A stretch of DNA of 64,000 nt from JAQUGA01 sp964521105. Its GTDB lineage: Bacteria > Bacteroidota > Bacteroidia > Bacteroidales > WCHB1-69. Under the pieces are notes generated by a model that had not been told where the DNA came from, did no database searches, and was given only the letters and a program-made list of their open reading frames with translations. A program made the translations under genes and the position numbers. The DNA lies in assembly GCA_964521105.1 (NCBI GenBank), contig CAZFPO010000001.1, positions 36,679-100,678 of the forward strand, in the 5' to 3' direction. This document shows positions 1-7,259 of this stretch, piece after piece. Numbering within the stretch: the first letter of the stretch is position 1; each line of letters opens with the position of its first letter.

Positions 1-347
1 CCGTTGGAGATATTGGTTATACCATTCAATCTTATGTTGAAACTCACGGTTTTTCAGTGGTTAGAGAGTTGGTTGGTCATGGAATTGGACGTTCACTTCA
101 CGAAAAACCGGAAGTGCCAAATTATGGTCAAGCAACAAAAGGAGTTAAGCTGAAAGAAGGTATGGTAATTTGTATAGAACCCATGATTAATTATGGGAAA
201 AAATACATTTTATTTGAAAACGACGGTTGGACTGTTCGTACTGCAGATGGAAAACCATCGGCTCACTTTGAACATCAAATTGTAGTTAGAAAACAAAAAG
301 CAGAGATGCTATCAACTTACGAATATATTGAACAAATAATAAACTAA
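1..347 (+). CDS. map: Methionine aminopeptidase, C-terminal part (5' end outside window)
   Basis: This is the C-terminal part of type I methionine aminopeptidase, which removes the initiator Met from new proteins in the cytoplasm using two metal ions. The reading frame is open from base 3, before the first ATG at 57, so the gene runs in from the left. Visible family features are the GHGIGRSLHEKP segment, whose second His is a metal or substrate ligand, the CIEPMINYG segment with the metal-binding Glu, and FEHQIVV near the end with the last metal-binding Glu. It lies 9 bases before infA, at its usual place in the secY-map-infA end of the spc operon, so it is probably cotranscribed with the ribosomal genes downstream. 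Confidence 0.95.
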   Translation, partial: VGDIGYTIQSYVETHGFSVVRELVGHGIGRSLHEKPEVPNYGQATKGVKLKEGMVICIEPMINYGKKYILFENDGWTVRTADGKPSAHFEHQIVVRKQKAEMLSTYEYIEQIIN

Positions 348-356
348 AAAAACTAA

Positions 357-575
357 ATGGCAAAACAATTGTCAATACAACAAGACGGAACTGTTATCGA
401 ATCTCTCGGAAATGCAATGTTTAGAGTAGAACTCGAAAATGGTCACGTAATTACTGCTCATATATCCGGAAAAATGCGAATGCATTATATTAAAATATTA
501 CCTGGAGATAAGGTGCAAATTGAAATGTCCCCTTATGATTTAACAAAAGGTAGAATAACATTTAGATACAAATAA
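357..575 (+). CDS. infA: Translation initiation factor IF-1
   Basis: IF-1 is a small OB-fold protein that binds the A site of the 30S subunit and works with IF-2 and IF-3 during initiation. The 72-residue length is typical. The conserved core is visible (AMFRVELENGHVITAHISGK, then RMHYIKILPGDKVQIEMSPYD and GRITFR). It lies between map and rpmJ, the standard order in Bacteroidota and many other bacteria, with short spacers (9 and 11 bases) that indicate one transcript. Confidence 0.98.
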   Translation: MAKQLSIQQDGTVIESLGNAMFRVELENGHVITAHISGKMRMHYIKILPGDKVQIEMSPYDLTKGRITFRYK

Positions 576-586
576 CAAAATTAATC

Positions 587-703
587 ATGAAAGTAAGAGC
601 ATCTGTAAAAAAACGTTCTGAAGAATGCAAAGTAATACGCCGTAAGGGTGTTGTTTATGTAATCAATAAAAAAAATCCTAAGTTTAAACAGCGTCAAGGA
701 TAA
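587..703 (+). CDS. rpmJ: 50S ribosomal protein L36, zinc-ligand-poor form (38 aa)
   Basis: This very short gene encodes L36, which binds 23S rRNA in the large subunit. It starts MKVRASVKKRSEECK and ends NPKFKQRQG, matching L36 along its whole length. The zinc-binding form has Cys at about positions 11, 14 and 27 and His at 33. Here those positions are Ser, Cys, Asn and Phe, so three of the four ligands are gone and the protein should fold without zinc, a form common in Bacteroidota. It sits between infA and rpsM as expected. The ATG is 11 bases after the infA stop. Confidence 0.96.
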   Translation: MKVRASVKKRSEECKVIRRKGVVYVINKKNPKFKQRQG

Positions 704-733
704 TTTAATTAATTTAACAAGAGATAAAAATTT

Positions 734-1108
734 ATGGCAAGAATCGCTGGTGTAGATTTACCCAAAAACAAAAGAGGAGAAGTAGGTTTAACCTATATTT
801 TCGGAATAGGTCGTAGCACTGCTCGCATGATCCTTCAGGACGCTAGCATTAGCTTCGATAAGAAAGTTAGTGAATGGAACGATGACGAATTGGCTGTTAT
901 TCGTGAAAGAATAGGAACCATGAGAATTGAAGGTGGTCTTCGTTCAGAAATTCAAATGAACATTAAACGTTTAATGGATATCGGTTGTTACCGCGGAATC
1001 CGTCATCGTTTAGGATTACCATTGCGTGGTCAAAGTACAAAAAACAATGCACGTACACGTAAAGGAAAGAGAAAAACAGTTGCAAATAAGAAAAAAGCAA
1101 CTAAATAG
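734..1108 (+). CDS. rpsM: 30S ribosomal protein S13
   Basis: S13 is a head protein of the small subunit that contacts 23S rRNA and the P-site tRNA. The 124-residue length is normal. Conserved parts are the start ARIAGVDLPKNKR, the helix-hairpin-helix around YIFGIGRSTA, the RGIRHRLGLPLRGQ segment and the basic tail with TKNNARTRKGK. It follows rpmJ and precedes rpsK in the standard alpha-operon order. Confidence 0.98.
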   Translation: MARIAGVDLPKNKRGEVGLTYIFGIGRSTARMILQDASISFDKKVSEWNDDELAVIRERIGTMRIEGGLRSEIQMNIKRLMDIGCYRGIRHRLGLPLRGQSTKNNARTRKGKRKTVANKKKATK

Positions 1109-1136
1109 TAATCATTAGAAGCAGAGAAATAGCATT

Positions 1137-1526
1137 ATGGCAAAAACTACAAAAGTTTCAAAGAAAAGAGTAGTAAAGGTTGAAGCAGTCGGAAAAGCAT
1201 TTGTTTCGGCATCATTCAACAATATTATTATCTCACTTACCAATAACGAAGGACAAGTAATATCTTGGTCTTCAGCAGGTAAAATGGGTTTCCGTGGATC
1301 GAAAAAAAATACTCCTTATGCAGCACAAATGGCAGCAACCGATTGTTCAAAAGTTGCTTACGATTTAGGCTTACGTAAAGTAAAAGTATTTGTAAAAGGT
1401 CCAGGAGCAGGTAGAGAATCTGCAATACGAACCATACATTCATGTGGTATAGAAGTAACCGAAATTATGGACGTTACTCCATTGCCTCATAATGGTTGCC
1501 GACCTCCAAAACGTCGTAGAGTTTAA
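1137..1526 (+). CDS. rpsK: 30S ribosomal protein S11
   Basis: S11 lies on the platform of the 30S subunit near the mRNA exit. The 129-residue protein has a Lys-rich N-terminus, the core ASFNNIIISLTNNEG, the GPGAGRESAIRTI motif and the invariant end NGCRPPKRRRV. It is 28 bases after rpsM and 37 before rpsD, so it belongs to the same operon. Confidence 0.98.
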   Translation: MAKTTKVSKKRVVKVEAVGKAFVSASFNNIIISLTNNEGQVISWSSAGKMGFRGSKKNTPYAAQMAATDCSKVAYDLGLRKVKVFVKGPGAGRESAIRTIHSCGIEVTEIMDVTPLPHNGCRPPKRRRV

Positions 1527-1563
1527 TTAAGTGAATTAATAGTAATCGAAAAATTGAAATAAA

Positions 1564-2172
1564 ATGGCAAGATATATTGGCCCAAAATCAAAAATAGCAC
1601 GAAAATTTCGTGAACCTATATTCGGTCCTGATAAATATTTAGAAAAGAAAAATTATCCTCCCGGTCAACACGGTGCTTCTCGTAAACGTAGCAAAACTTC
1701 CGAATACGGAATTCAGCTTATGGAAAAACAAAAAGCAAAATATACATACGGTTTACTCGAACGTCAGTTTAGAAAAACCTTTAACGATGCAACAAAATTA
1801 CATGGTCGTACTGGTGATAATTTATTAAAATTATTAGAAGCAAGATTAGATAATGTAGTTTTCCGTTTAGGTATTGCTCCTACACGTGCTGCTGCCCGTC
1901 AGCTTGTTAGCCATCGTCATATAGTAGTTAATGGAAGTGTTGTTAATATTCCTTCATATCGTATCAAGGCTGGTGATAAAGTTTCTGTTCGTGAAAAATC
2001 AAAATCATTAGAAGTTATTACCGAATCATTATCTGGCAGAAATTCTAGCAAATTCCCTTGGATGGAATGGGATAAAGATTCAATGACTGGCACTTATCTT
2101 TCGCATCCCGAACGCGAATTTATTCCAGAAAATATTAAAGAACAACTAATTGTTGAGTTATACTCTAAGTAA
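1564..2172 (+). CDS. rpsD: 30S ribosomal protein S4
   Basis: S4 is a primary 16S rRNA-binding protein that starts assembly of the 5' domain and often controls its own operon. The 202-residue length is typical. The N-terminal part shows YIGPKSKIARKF and YPPGQHG; there is no four-Cys zinc motif, so this is the zinc-free form. The S4 RNA-binding domain is near residues 95-155 (RLDNVVFRLG, then ARQLVSHRHIVVNG). It lies directly before rpoA, the usual order. Confidence 0.98.
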   Translation: MARYIGPKSKIARKFREPIFGPDKYLEKKNYPPGQHGASRKRSKTSEYGIQLMEKQKAKYTYGLLERQFRKTFNDATKLHGRTGDNLLKLLEARLDNVVFRLGIAPTRAAARQLVSHRHIVVNGSVVNIPSYRIKAGDKVSVREKSKSLEVITESLSGRNSSKFPWMEWDKDSMTGTYLSHPEREFIPENIKEQLIVELYSK

Positions 2173-2199
2173 TAGTTAATCATTAAAAAATAAAGATAA

Positions 2200-3192
2200 A
2201 TGGCTATTTTAACATTTCAAAAACCCGATGTAGTAGTAATGCTCGAATCAGATGAAAAGAAAGGCGTATTCGAACTTCGCCCTCTTCAACCTGGATACGG
2301 TATAACCATCGGAAACGCATTACGCAGAGTCCTTTTATCTTCTTTGGAAGGGTATGCCATCACTTCAATTAAAATTGAAGGAGTTGATCAAGAATTTTCT
2401 ACCATCAAAGGAGTAATCGAAGATGTTACTGAAATTGTACTTAATCTTAAACAAATTCGCTTTAAACGTCAAATCGAAAATGTTAATTCCGAGAAAGTAA
2501 TGGTTACTATTGGCGATCAGGAAGTTTTCAAAGCAAGTGATATCAATAAATTTTTAAATAACTTCCAGATATTAAATCCCGAATTAGTGATATGTCACAT
2601 GGAATCTAATGTGAAAATTAATATCGAACTAACTATTGATAAAGGTAGAGGATACGTTTCAGCCGAAGATAATAAATCGCTACATCAAGGTATTGGGGTT
2701 ATTGTTATTGACTCAATTCATACTCCAATTCGTAACGTAAAATATTTTGTCGATAATTTCCGCGTTGAACAAAAAACCGACTTTGAGAAATTAGTTTTCG
2801 AGATTTATACTGATGGATCAATTCACCCAAAAGAAGCATTAAAAGAAGCTGCTAAAATTCTTATTCAGCATTTTATGCTTTTCTCAGACGAAAAAATATC
2901 GTTCGAGACGGAAGAAAAAAGTATTACCGAAGAGTTTGACGAAAATTCACTCCATATTCGTCAATTACTTAAAACTCGTCTTACCGAACTCGACTTATCA
3001 GTTCGTGCACTTAACTGCTTAAAAGCAGCTTATATTGAAACCCTTGGCGACTTGGTTTCATATCAGAAAAACGATTTACTAAAATTCCGAAATTTTGGTA
3101 AAAAATCACTGTCCGAATTAGAAGACCTTGTTAAATCTAAGGGTATGGAATTCGGAATGAATGTAGAAAAATATAAATTAGATAAGGATTAA
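2200..3192 (+). CDS. rpoA: DNA-directed RNA polymerase subunit alpha
   Basis: Alpha forms the dimer on which core RNA polymerase is assembled, and its C-terminal domain contacts activators and upstream DNA. The 330-residue protein has the N-terminal assembly domain (FELRPLQPGYGITIGNALRR), a second assembly segment near residue 150 (GRGYVSAEDN) and the C-terminal domain (ELDLSVRALNCLKAA, then FRNFGKKSLSELE). Length and domain order are normal. It is 5 bases before rplQ, so the two are translationally close. Confidence 0.98.
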   Translation: MAILTFQKPDVVVMLESDEKKGVFELRPLQPGYGITIGNALRRVLLSSLEGYAITSIKIEGVDQEFSTIKGVIEDVTEIVLNLKQIRFKRQIENVNSEKVMVTIGDQEVFKASDINKFLNNFQILNPELVICHMESNVKINIELTIDKGRGYVSAEDNKSLHQGIGVIVIDSIHTPIRNVKYFVDNFRVEQKTDFEKLVFEIYTDGSIHPKEALKEAAKILIQHFMLFSDEKISFETEEKSITEEFDENSLHIRQLLKTRLTELDLSVRALNCLKAAYIETLGDLVSYQKNDLLKFRNFGKKSLSELEDLVKSKGMEFGMNVEKYKLDKD

Positions 3193-3197
3193 TAGCA

Positions 3198-3698
3198 ATG
3201 AGACATAATAAAACAATCAATCATTTAGGAAGAACTAGTGCTCACCGACAAGCAATGTTGTCGAATATGGCCACTTCATTGATTTTACATAAAAAAATTA
3301 CAACAACTGTTGCCAAAGCTAAAGCACTCCGTAAATTTGTTGAACCTCTTTTAAATAGAGGAAAAAACGACACAACGCACTCTCGACGTGTGGTTTTTAG
3401 CTATTTGCAAGATAAAAAAGCAGTTACTGAATTATTCAGAGAAATTGCTGTGAAAATTAGTACTCGCCCTGGTGGCTATACTCGTATTCTTAAACTTGGT
3501 AACCGTTTAGGTGATAATGCCGAAATGTGTATTATTGAATTAGTTGATTATAACGAAAATTATACTGCTAAATCTGAAGCCAAAACTAAGAAAACACGCA
3601 GAAGAGCTGGTAGCAAAGCTAAAACCGAAAAAGTTGTTGATGCACCTAAAACTGTTGAACCAACAGTAGAAGATGTTACGCCAACCGAAGAGGTGTAG
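3198..3698 (+). CDS. rplQ: 50S ribosomal protein L17 with a long C-terminal tail
   Basis: L17 lies near the polypeptide exit tunnel of the large subunit. Residues 1 to about 115 are the conserved protein (MRHNKTINHLGRTSAHRQAM, RGGY-like segment GGYTRILKLGNRLGDNA, then IELVDYN). The last 45 or so residues form a low-complexity tail that is first Lys/Arg/Ala-rich and then Thr/Val/Glu-rich, making the protein longer (166 residues) than the usual 115-130. Extended L17 tails are common in Bacteroidota. This is the last gene of the cluster, and a strong hairpin follows at 3721. Confidence 0.97.
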   Translation: MRHNKTINHLGRTSAHRQAMLSNMATSLILHKKITTTVAKAKALRKFVEPLLNRGKNDTTHSRRVVFSYLQDKKAVTELFREIAVKISTRPGGYTRILKLGNRLGDNAEMCIIELVDYNENYTAKSEAKTKKTRRRAGSKAKTEKVVDAPKTVEPTVEDVTPTEEV

Positions 3699-3719
3699 AT
3701 AAATAATCTCTTTATTCCT

Positions 3720-3762
3720 AAATAACGTGGGTTGATAAAAATATCAACCCACGTTATTTTTA
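3720..3762 (+). terminator. Terminator after rplQ
   Basis: A perfect 16-base-pair stem (3721-3736 with 3743-3758) around a 6-base loop starts 22 bases after the rplQ stop and runs into a T-rich stretch. It fits a rho-independent terminator for the ribosomal operon. Confidence 0.85.
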
Positions 3763-3821
3763 TTATCATTAGTTGTAAGTGTTCCTCATTATGAAAATTT
3801 TTGTATGCTCTATGGTGATAA

Positions 3822-3872
3822 CTTTTACAAAAAAAAAGACCTCAAATTTGAGGTCTTTTTTTTTTGTAAAGG
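3822..3872. terminator. Bidirectional terminator between convergent genes
   Basis: The palindrome gacctcaaatttgaggtc (3838-3855) is flanked by nine A on the left and ten T on the right. The symmetry continues outward into cttttac and gtaaag. It can terminate both the plus-strand ribosomal operon and the minus-strand lipoprotein genes that end at 3881. Confidence 0.85.
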
Positions 3873-3880
3873 TTTTTGTT

Positions 3881-4477
3881 TTAATTTAGAATAACATATT
3901 GTTGATTTTTAAAACTTCCTTGAATGAATAAGGTATCTTGATAGGGTGGCTTTGCTACCATCATCGCCTTGAATGAGCCCGACATTTTTTGAGTGTTTGG
4001 GTTACAATAAGTAATATTTACACTACCGTTTGCCCCATCATTTGCCTCATAAATATAGTCTTCGCTAATTATATATCGTATATTAGCACCATCGCAATAA
4101 TTTGAATCAGGATTTCCTATCGAACGACAAACTTGGGTAGAATCGTTTGGTCCAAAAATATAAGGTTTTACAAAAATTCCTTTGGAATGCCCACCTTGAT
4201 AAAACCAATTAGTAACATTAATTTCAAATTTCTCATTATTTGCTAATAAGCAACTTAACACAAAATATCTGCATCTAATGGTATCTTGGCGAGTGCCATA
4301 AGTTAAGTAGTTTTCGTATTTTAAAGGTGCGTAGTAGTTGTTTTTAATATATAAATCCATCGACATGTCCTCAGGTAATGCTAAGGGGTCGGGACGAACA
4401 ATATCTTCTTTGCAAGAGGCTAATATTATTAAGTTGAAAAGTACAAAATAAATCAAGGCTTTTGTTCTGTTTTTCAT
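3881..4477 (-). CDS. Lipoprotein of unknown function, paralogue of the upstream gene
   Basis: The N-terminus has a basic start, a hydrophobic stretch and a lipobox ending LIILASC, so the protein should be lipid-anchored at Cys22 or so in the outer or inner membrane. I recognise no catalytic domain. The body is beta-rich in appearance and has Cys residues in the same places as the product of the neighbour at 4488-5078: both have YCDG or LCDG, followed about 30 residues later by an INIT or VNIT segment ending in a Cys. The two genes are 10 bases apart on the same strand, so they probably arose by tandem duplication and are cotranscribed. Function unknown. Confidence 0.8.
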   Translation of the reverse strand: MKNRTKALIYFVLFNLIILASCKEDIVRPDPLALPEDMSMDLYIKNNYYAPLKYENYLTYGTRQDTIRCRYFVLSCLLANNEKFEINVTNWFYQGGHSKGIFVKPYIFGPNDSTQVCRSIGNPDSNYCDGANIRYIISEDYIYEANDGANGSVNITYCNPNTQKMSGSFKAMMVAKPPYQDTLFIQGSFKNQQYVILN

Positions 4478-4487
4478 ATATTTTTTT

Positions 4488-5078
4488 TTAATTTAATACA
4501 GTGTAACTTATATTACTAAAGGCAATTGTAACTATTTGGATGTTATTTGCATCATTACTAACTACCGTTTTTACTGACACATTGCCAGCTAATAGCTTAG
4601 CTTTTGCATCACATGAAGTAATGTTGATATAACTATTTACATCGGTGGCATCATTATTATAAACGGTTTCCGCAATGTTAAAACTTAAATTACTTCCATC
4701 GCATAATGTGGTATCATTGTATGCTCTACAATCACATCTACTTGGCTCGATAAAATATTTTTTTGCTCTAATTCCTCCGGGTGTTGGATTATGAATGTCA
4801 TAACACCATACCGAAAAGTTTAAATTATTGGCTCCACCTAAATTCGCAGCAACCGATAATGTTATTCGATAAGTGCCTGCAAAAACGGTATCGGTATTAA
4901 GTTGGTACGAAATATTTGCACCCGAAAAGGTTGCCGATTGAACTGCACCATTTAAACTAAGTGTAAATGTTGGTTCTACTGGTTTAGGTGGCTCTGGGGT
5001 AGTTGTTTTTTCGCACGACACAAAGGCAATAATCCCTAAAACAATTAATACAAATGCTACATTTTTAAAATTTTTCAT
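4488..5078 (-). CDS. Lipoprotein of unknown function, first of a paralogous pair
   Basis: A signal peptide with lipobox IIAFVSC is followed by a Thr/Pro/Glu-rich linker (TTTPEPPKPVEP) typical of surface-tethered Bacteroidota lipoproteins. The mature domain has about 165 residues with strand-like alternation and four Cys, including CDCRAY and LCDGSN. It shares the CDG-(about 30 residues)-SINITSC pattern with the next gene at 3881-4477. No enzyme motif is visible. It could be a substrate-binding or structural domain. The region upstream is very AT-rich and separates it from the divergent glgB. Confidence 0.8.
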   Translation of the reverse strand: MKNFKNVAFVLIVLGIIAFVSCEKTTTPEPPKPVEPTFTLSLNGAVQSATFSGANISYQLNTDTVFAGTYRITLSVAANLGGANNLNFSVWCYDIHNPTPGGIRAKKYFIEPSRCDCRAYNDTTLCDGSNLSFNIAETVYNNDATDVNSYINITSCDAKAKLLAGNVSVKTVVSNDANNIQIVTIAFSNISYTVLN

Positions 5079-5255
5079 ATTTTATCCTTTAAATGAACAC
5101 CGTAAATTTAAACAAAAAATTGCAAATTCAACGATTAGTTAATTTTTTTTTTGTCATATTAAATAAAAAAAACATTTTTACAATTTTATTTATACTCAAA
5201 TTTCTGAATTTAGTTCCGCTTTTTGTTGTATTTTTACTTTCTAAAATTATTCATT

Positions 5256-7250
5256 ATGGCTTTCTTCCCCGAATATATCCGAAACGACGAGTATTTAATG
5301 CCCTTTAAAAATAAAATTATTCAAACATTAAGTTTATCGTTTCAGGCTGAGGCATATTTTGTCGAAAATTATAATGAAAAATTAAAAGATAAAATTAATG
5401 GACATCTATTTTATGGCGTTCATTTAATTAACGATGAATTTGTGTTTAGGGAGTGGATTGAAAATGCTACTGCCGTTTACTTTTTATGTAGTGAATCAAA
5501 TTGGACAAAAAATCAAAATTTTAAATTTTATCCCATAGGTGATGGAAATTGGGAGTTTAAAATTTCAAAAAGTCAATTTCAACATGCCGATTTTTATAAA
5601 ATATTGGTCGAATGGAATGAAGGCACCGGTGAACGAATTCCAGCATGGGCAAATAGGGTAGTTCAAGATGAAAATACAAAATTGTTTGCGGCTCAGCTTT
5701 GGTTACCCCCAAATACATATCAATGGAAATTCGATAATCCGCCAAAACCTGAAACCATATTAATTTATGAAGCTCATGTGGGAATGTCGCTCGAAGATGG
5801 TAAGGTAGCAAGTTTTAATGAATTTAAAAAATTTATTCTTCCCCGTATTTATAATGCTGGATACACGGTTTTACAATTGATGGCAATACAGGAACACCCT
5901 TATTATGGTTCGTTTGGATATCATGTTTCCTCTTTCTTTGCTGCTACTTCTCGTTTTGGTACACCCGAAGAATTGAAAGAACTCATTGATGAAGCTCATG
6001 GACTTGGAATTTTGGTTATTATGGACATAGTACATTCTCATGCGGTTAAAAATGAAGTGGAAGGAATTAGTAAGTATGACGGAACGCTTAACCAATTTTT
6101 TCATGAAGGAAATCGAGGCTTCCACCAGGCATGGGATTCAAGGTGTTTTAATTACGGCAAACCTCAAGTGCTAAATTTTCTTCTATCTAATTGTAAATAT
6201 TGGCTTGAAGAATATCATTTTGATGGATTTCGTTTTGATGGTGTTACTAGTATGATTTTTAAAAATCATGGTCTTGAACAAGATTTTTTATCTTATGCTG
6301 ATTATTTTAACGATAATTTAGACCAAGATGCCTTAGTTTATCTGCGATTAGCCAATAAATTAATTCATCAAATAAATCCAAATACCATTACCGTTGCCGA
6401 AGATATGAGCGGTTTTCCGGGTATGGGCGTTAATATCGATAACGGAGGAATTGGCTTCGATTTTCGCATGGCAATGGGAATTCCTGATTATTGGATTAAA
6501 ATTATAAAAGAATTTAAAGATGAAGATTGGAATGTAAGCGAAATGTATCAACGATTAACCGATAAAAGGTTTGACGAATATGTTGTTAGCTACGCCGAAT
6601 CGCACGACCAAGCTCTTGTTGGCGACCAAACTATTATATTCAGACTAATAGGAGCCGAAATGTATTGGCACATGGACGTGTCGCATCGTAATTTAATCGT
6701 GGATAGAGGTATTGCTCTTCATAAAATGATTCGACTAATTACTTGTGCCTCAGCTGGAGGTGCTTATCTTAATTTTATGGGCAATGAATTTGGTCATCCC
6801 GAATGGATTGACTTCCCTCGCGAAGGTAATAATTGGTCGTATCATTATGCTCGCCGTCAATGGAGCTTAATCGAGAATACAGAATTAAGATATCGTTTTC
6901 TTTGGCATTTCGACAACGCTATGATTGATTTGGTTAAACAAAATAGATTATTTAATTTCTCAATAAATTATGTTTTCGCAAATGACCAAGATCAAGTATT
7001 GTCGTTTGTTCGCGGAAATTATCTTTTTGTTTTTAATTTTAATCCCGAAAAATCTTTTTTTGATTATGGTTTTAAAGTAAATGATAATAGCAGTTGGCAA
7101 ATTGTTTTAAATACCGACAATAAATTATTTGATGGTTTTAATCGGATAGATGAGTCATTAATTTATAAGCCAATTCAAAACGGTATCGACTGGTTTTTAA
7201 AAGTTTACATTCCTGCTCGAACCGCTTTTGTTTTAAGAAAATTGGAATAA
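5256..7250 (+). CDS. glgB: 1,4-alpha-glucan branching enzyme, eukaryote-like subtype (GH13)
   Basis: This enzyme makes alpha-1,6 branches in glycogen by cutting and transferring alpha-1,4 chains in the cytoplasm. The N-terminal CBM48-like part (about residues 40-150) precedes a TIM-barrel with all GH13 motifs: DIVHSH near 256, GFRFDGVTSM with the nucleophile Asp near 327, VAEDMSG with the acid/base Glu near 381 and YAESHDQALVGD with the transition-state Asp near 450. The GVTSM and ESHDQALVGD forms are those of the animal and plant branching enzymes rather than E. coli GlgB. I chose ATG 5256 because the upstream 5223 start would add an unsupported hydrophobic peptide. The pullulanase gene starts 9 bases after the stop. 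Confidence 0.93.
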   Translation: MAFFPEYIRNDEYLMPFKNKIIQTLSLSFQAEAYFVENYNEKLKDKINGHLFYGVHLINDEFVFREWIENATAVYFLCSESNWTKNQNFKFYPIGDGNWEFKISKSQFQHADFYKILVEWNEGTGERIPAWANRVVQDENTKLFAAQLWLPPNTYQWKFDNPPKPETILIYEAHVGMSLEDGKVASFNEFKKFILPRIYNAGYTVLQLMAIQEHPYYGSFGYHVSSFFAATSRFGTPEELKELIDEAHGLGILVIMDIVHSHAVKNEVEGISKYDGTLNQFFHEGNRGFHQAWDSRCFNYGKPQVLNFLLSNCKYWLEEYHFDGFRFDGVTSMIFKNHGLEQDFLSYADYFNDNLDQDALVYLRLANKLIHQINPNTITVAEDMSGFPGMGVNIDNGGIGFDFRMAMGIPDYWIKIIKEFKDEDWNVSEMYQRLTDKRFDEYVVSYAESHDQALVGDQTIIFRLIGAEMYWHMDVSHRNLIVDRGIALHKMIRLITCASAGGAYLNFMGNEFGHPEWIDFPREGNNWSYHYARRQWSLIENTELRYRFLWHFDNAMIDLVKQNRLFNFSINYVFANDQDQVLSFVRGNYLFVFNFNPEKSFFDYGFKVNDNSSWQIVLNTDNKLFDGFNRIDESLIYKPIQNGIDWFLKVYIPARTAFVLRKLE

Positions 7251-7259
7251 AATAACCAA

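Noticed and set aside
5223..5255. Upstream start for glgB
   Set aside because: It would add 11 hydrophobic residues that do not resemble the family start; ATG 5256 gives MAFFPEYIRNDEYL.
5093..5308. 71-residue plus-strand frame before glgB
   Set aside because: It is made of AT-rich codons (Phe, Leu, Lys, Asn), has no family features and overlaps the glgB start in another frame.
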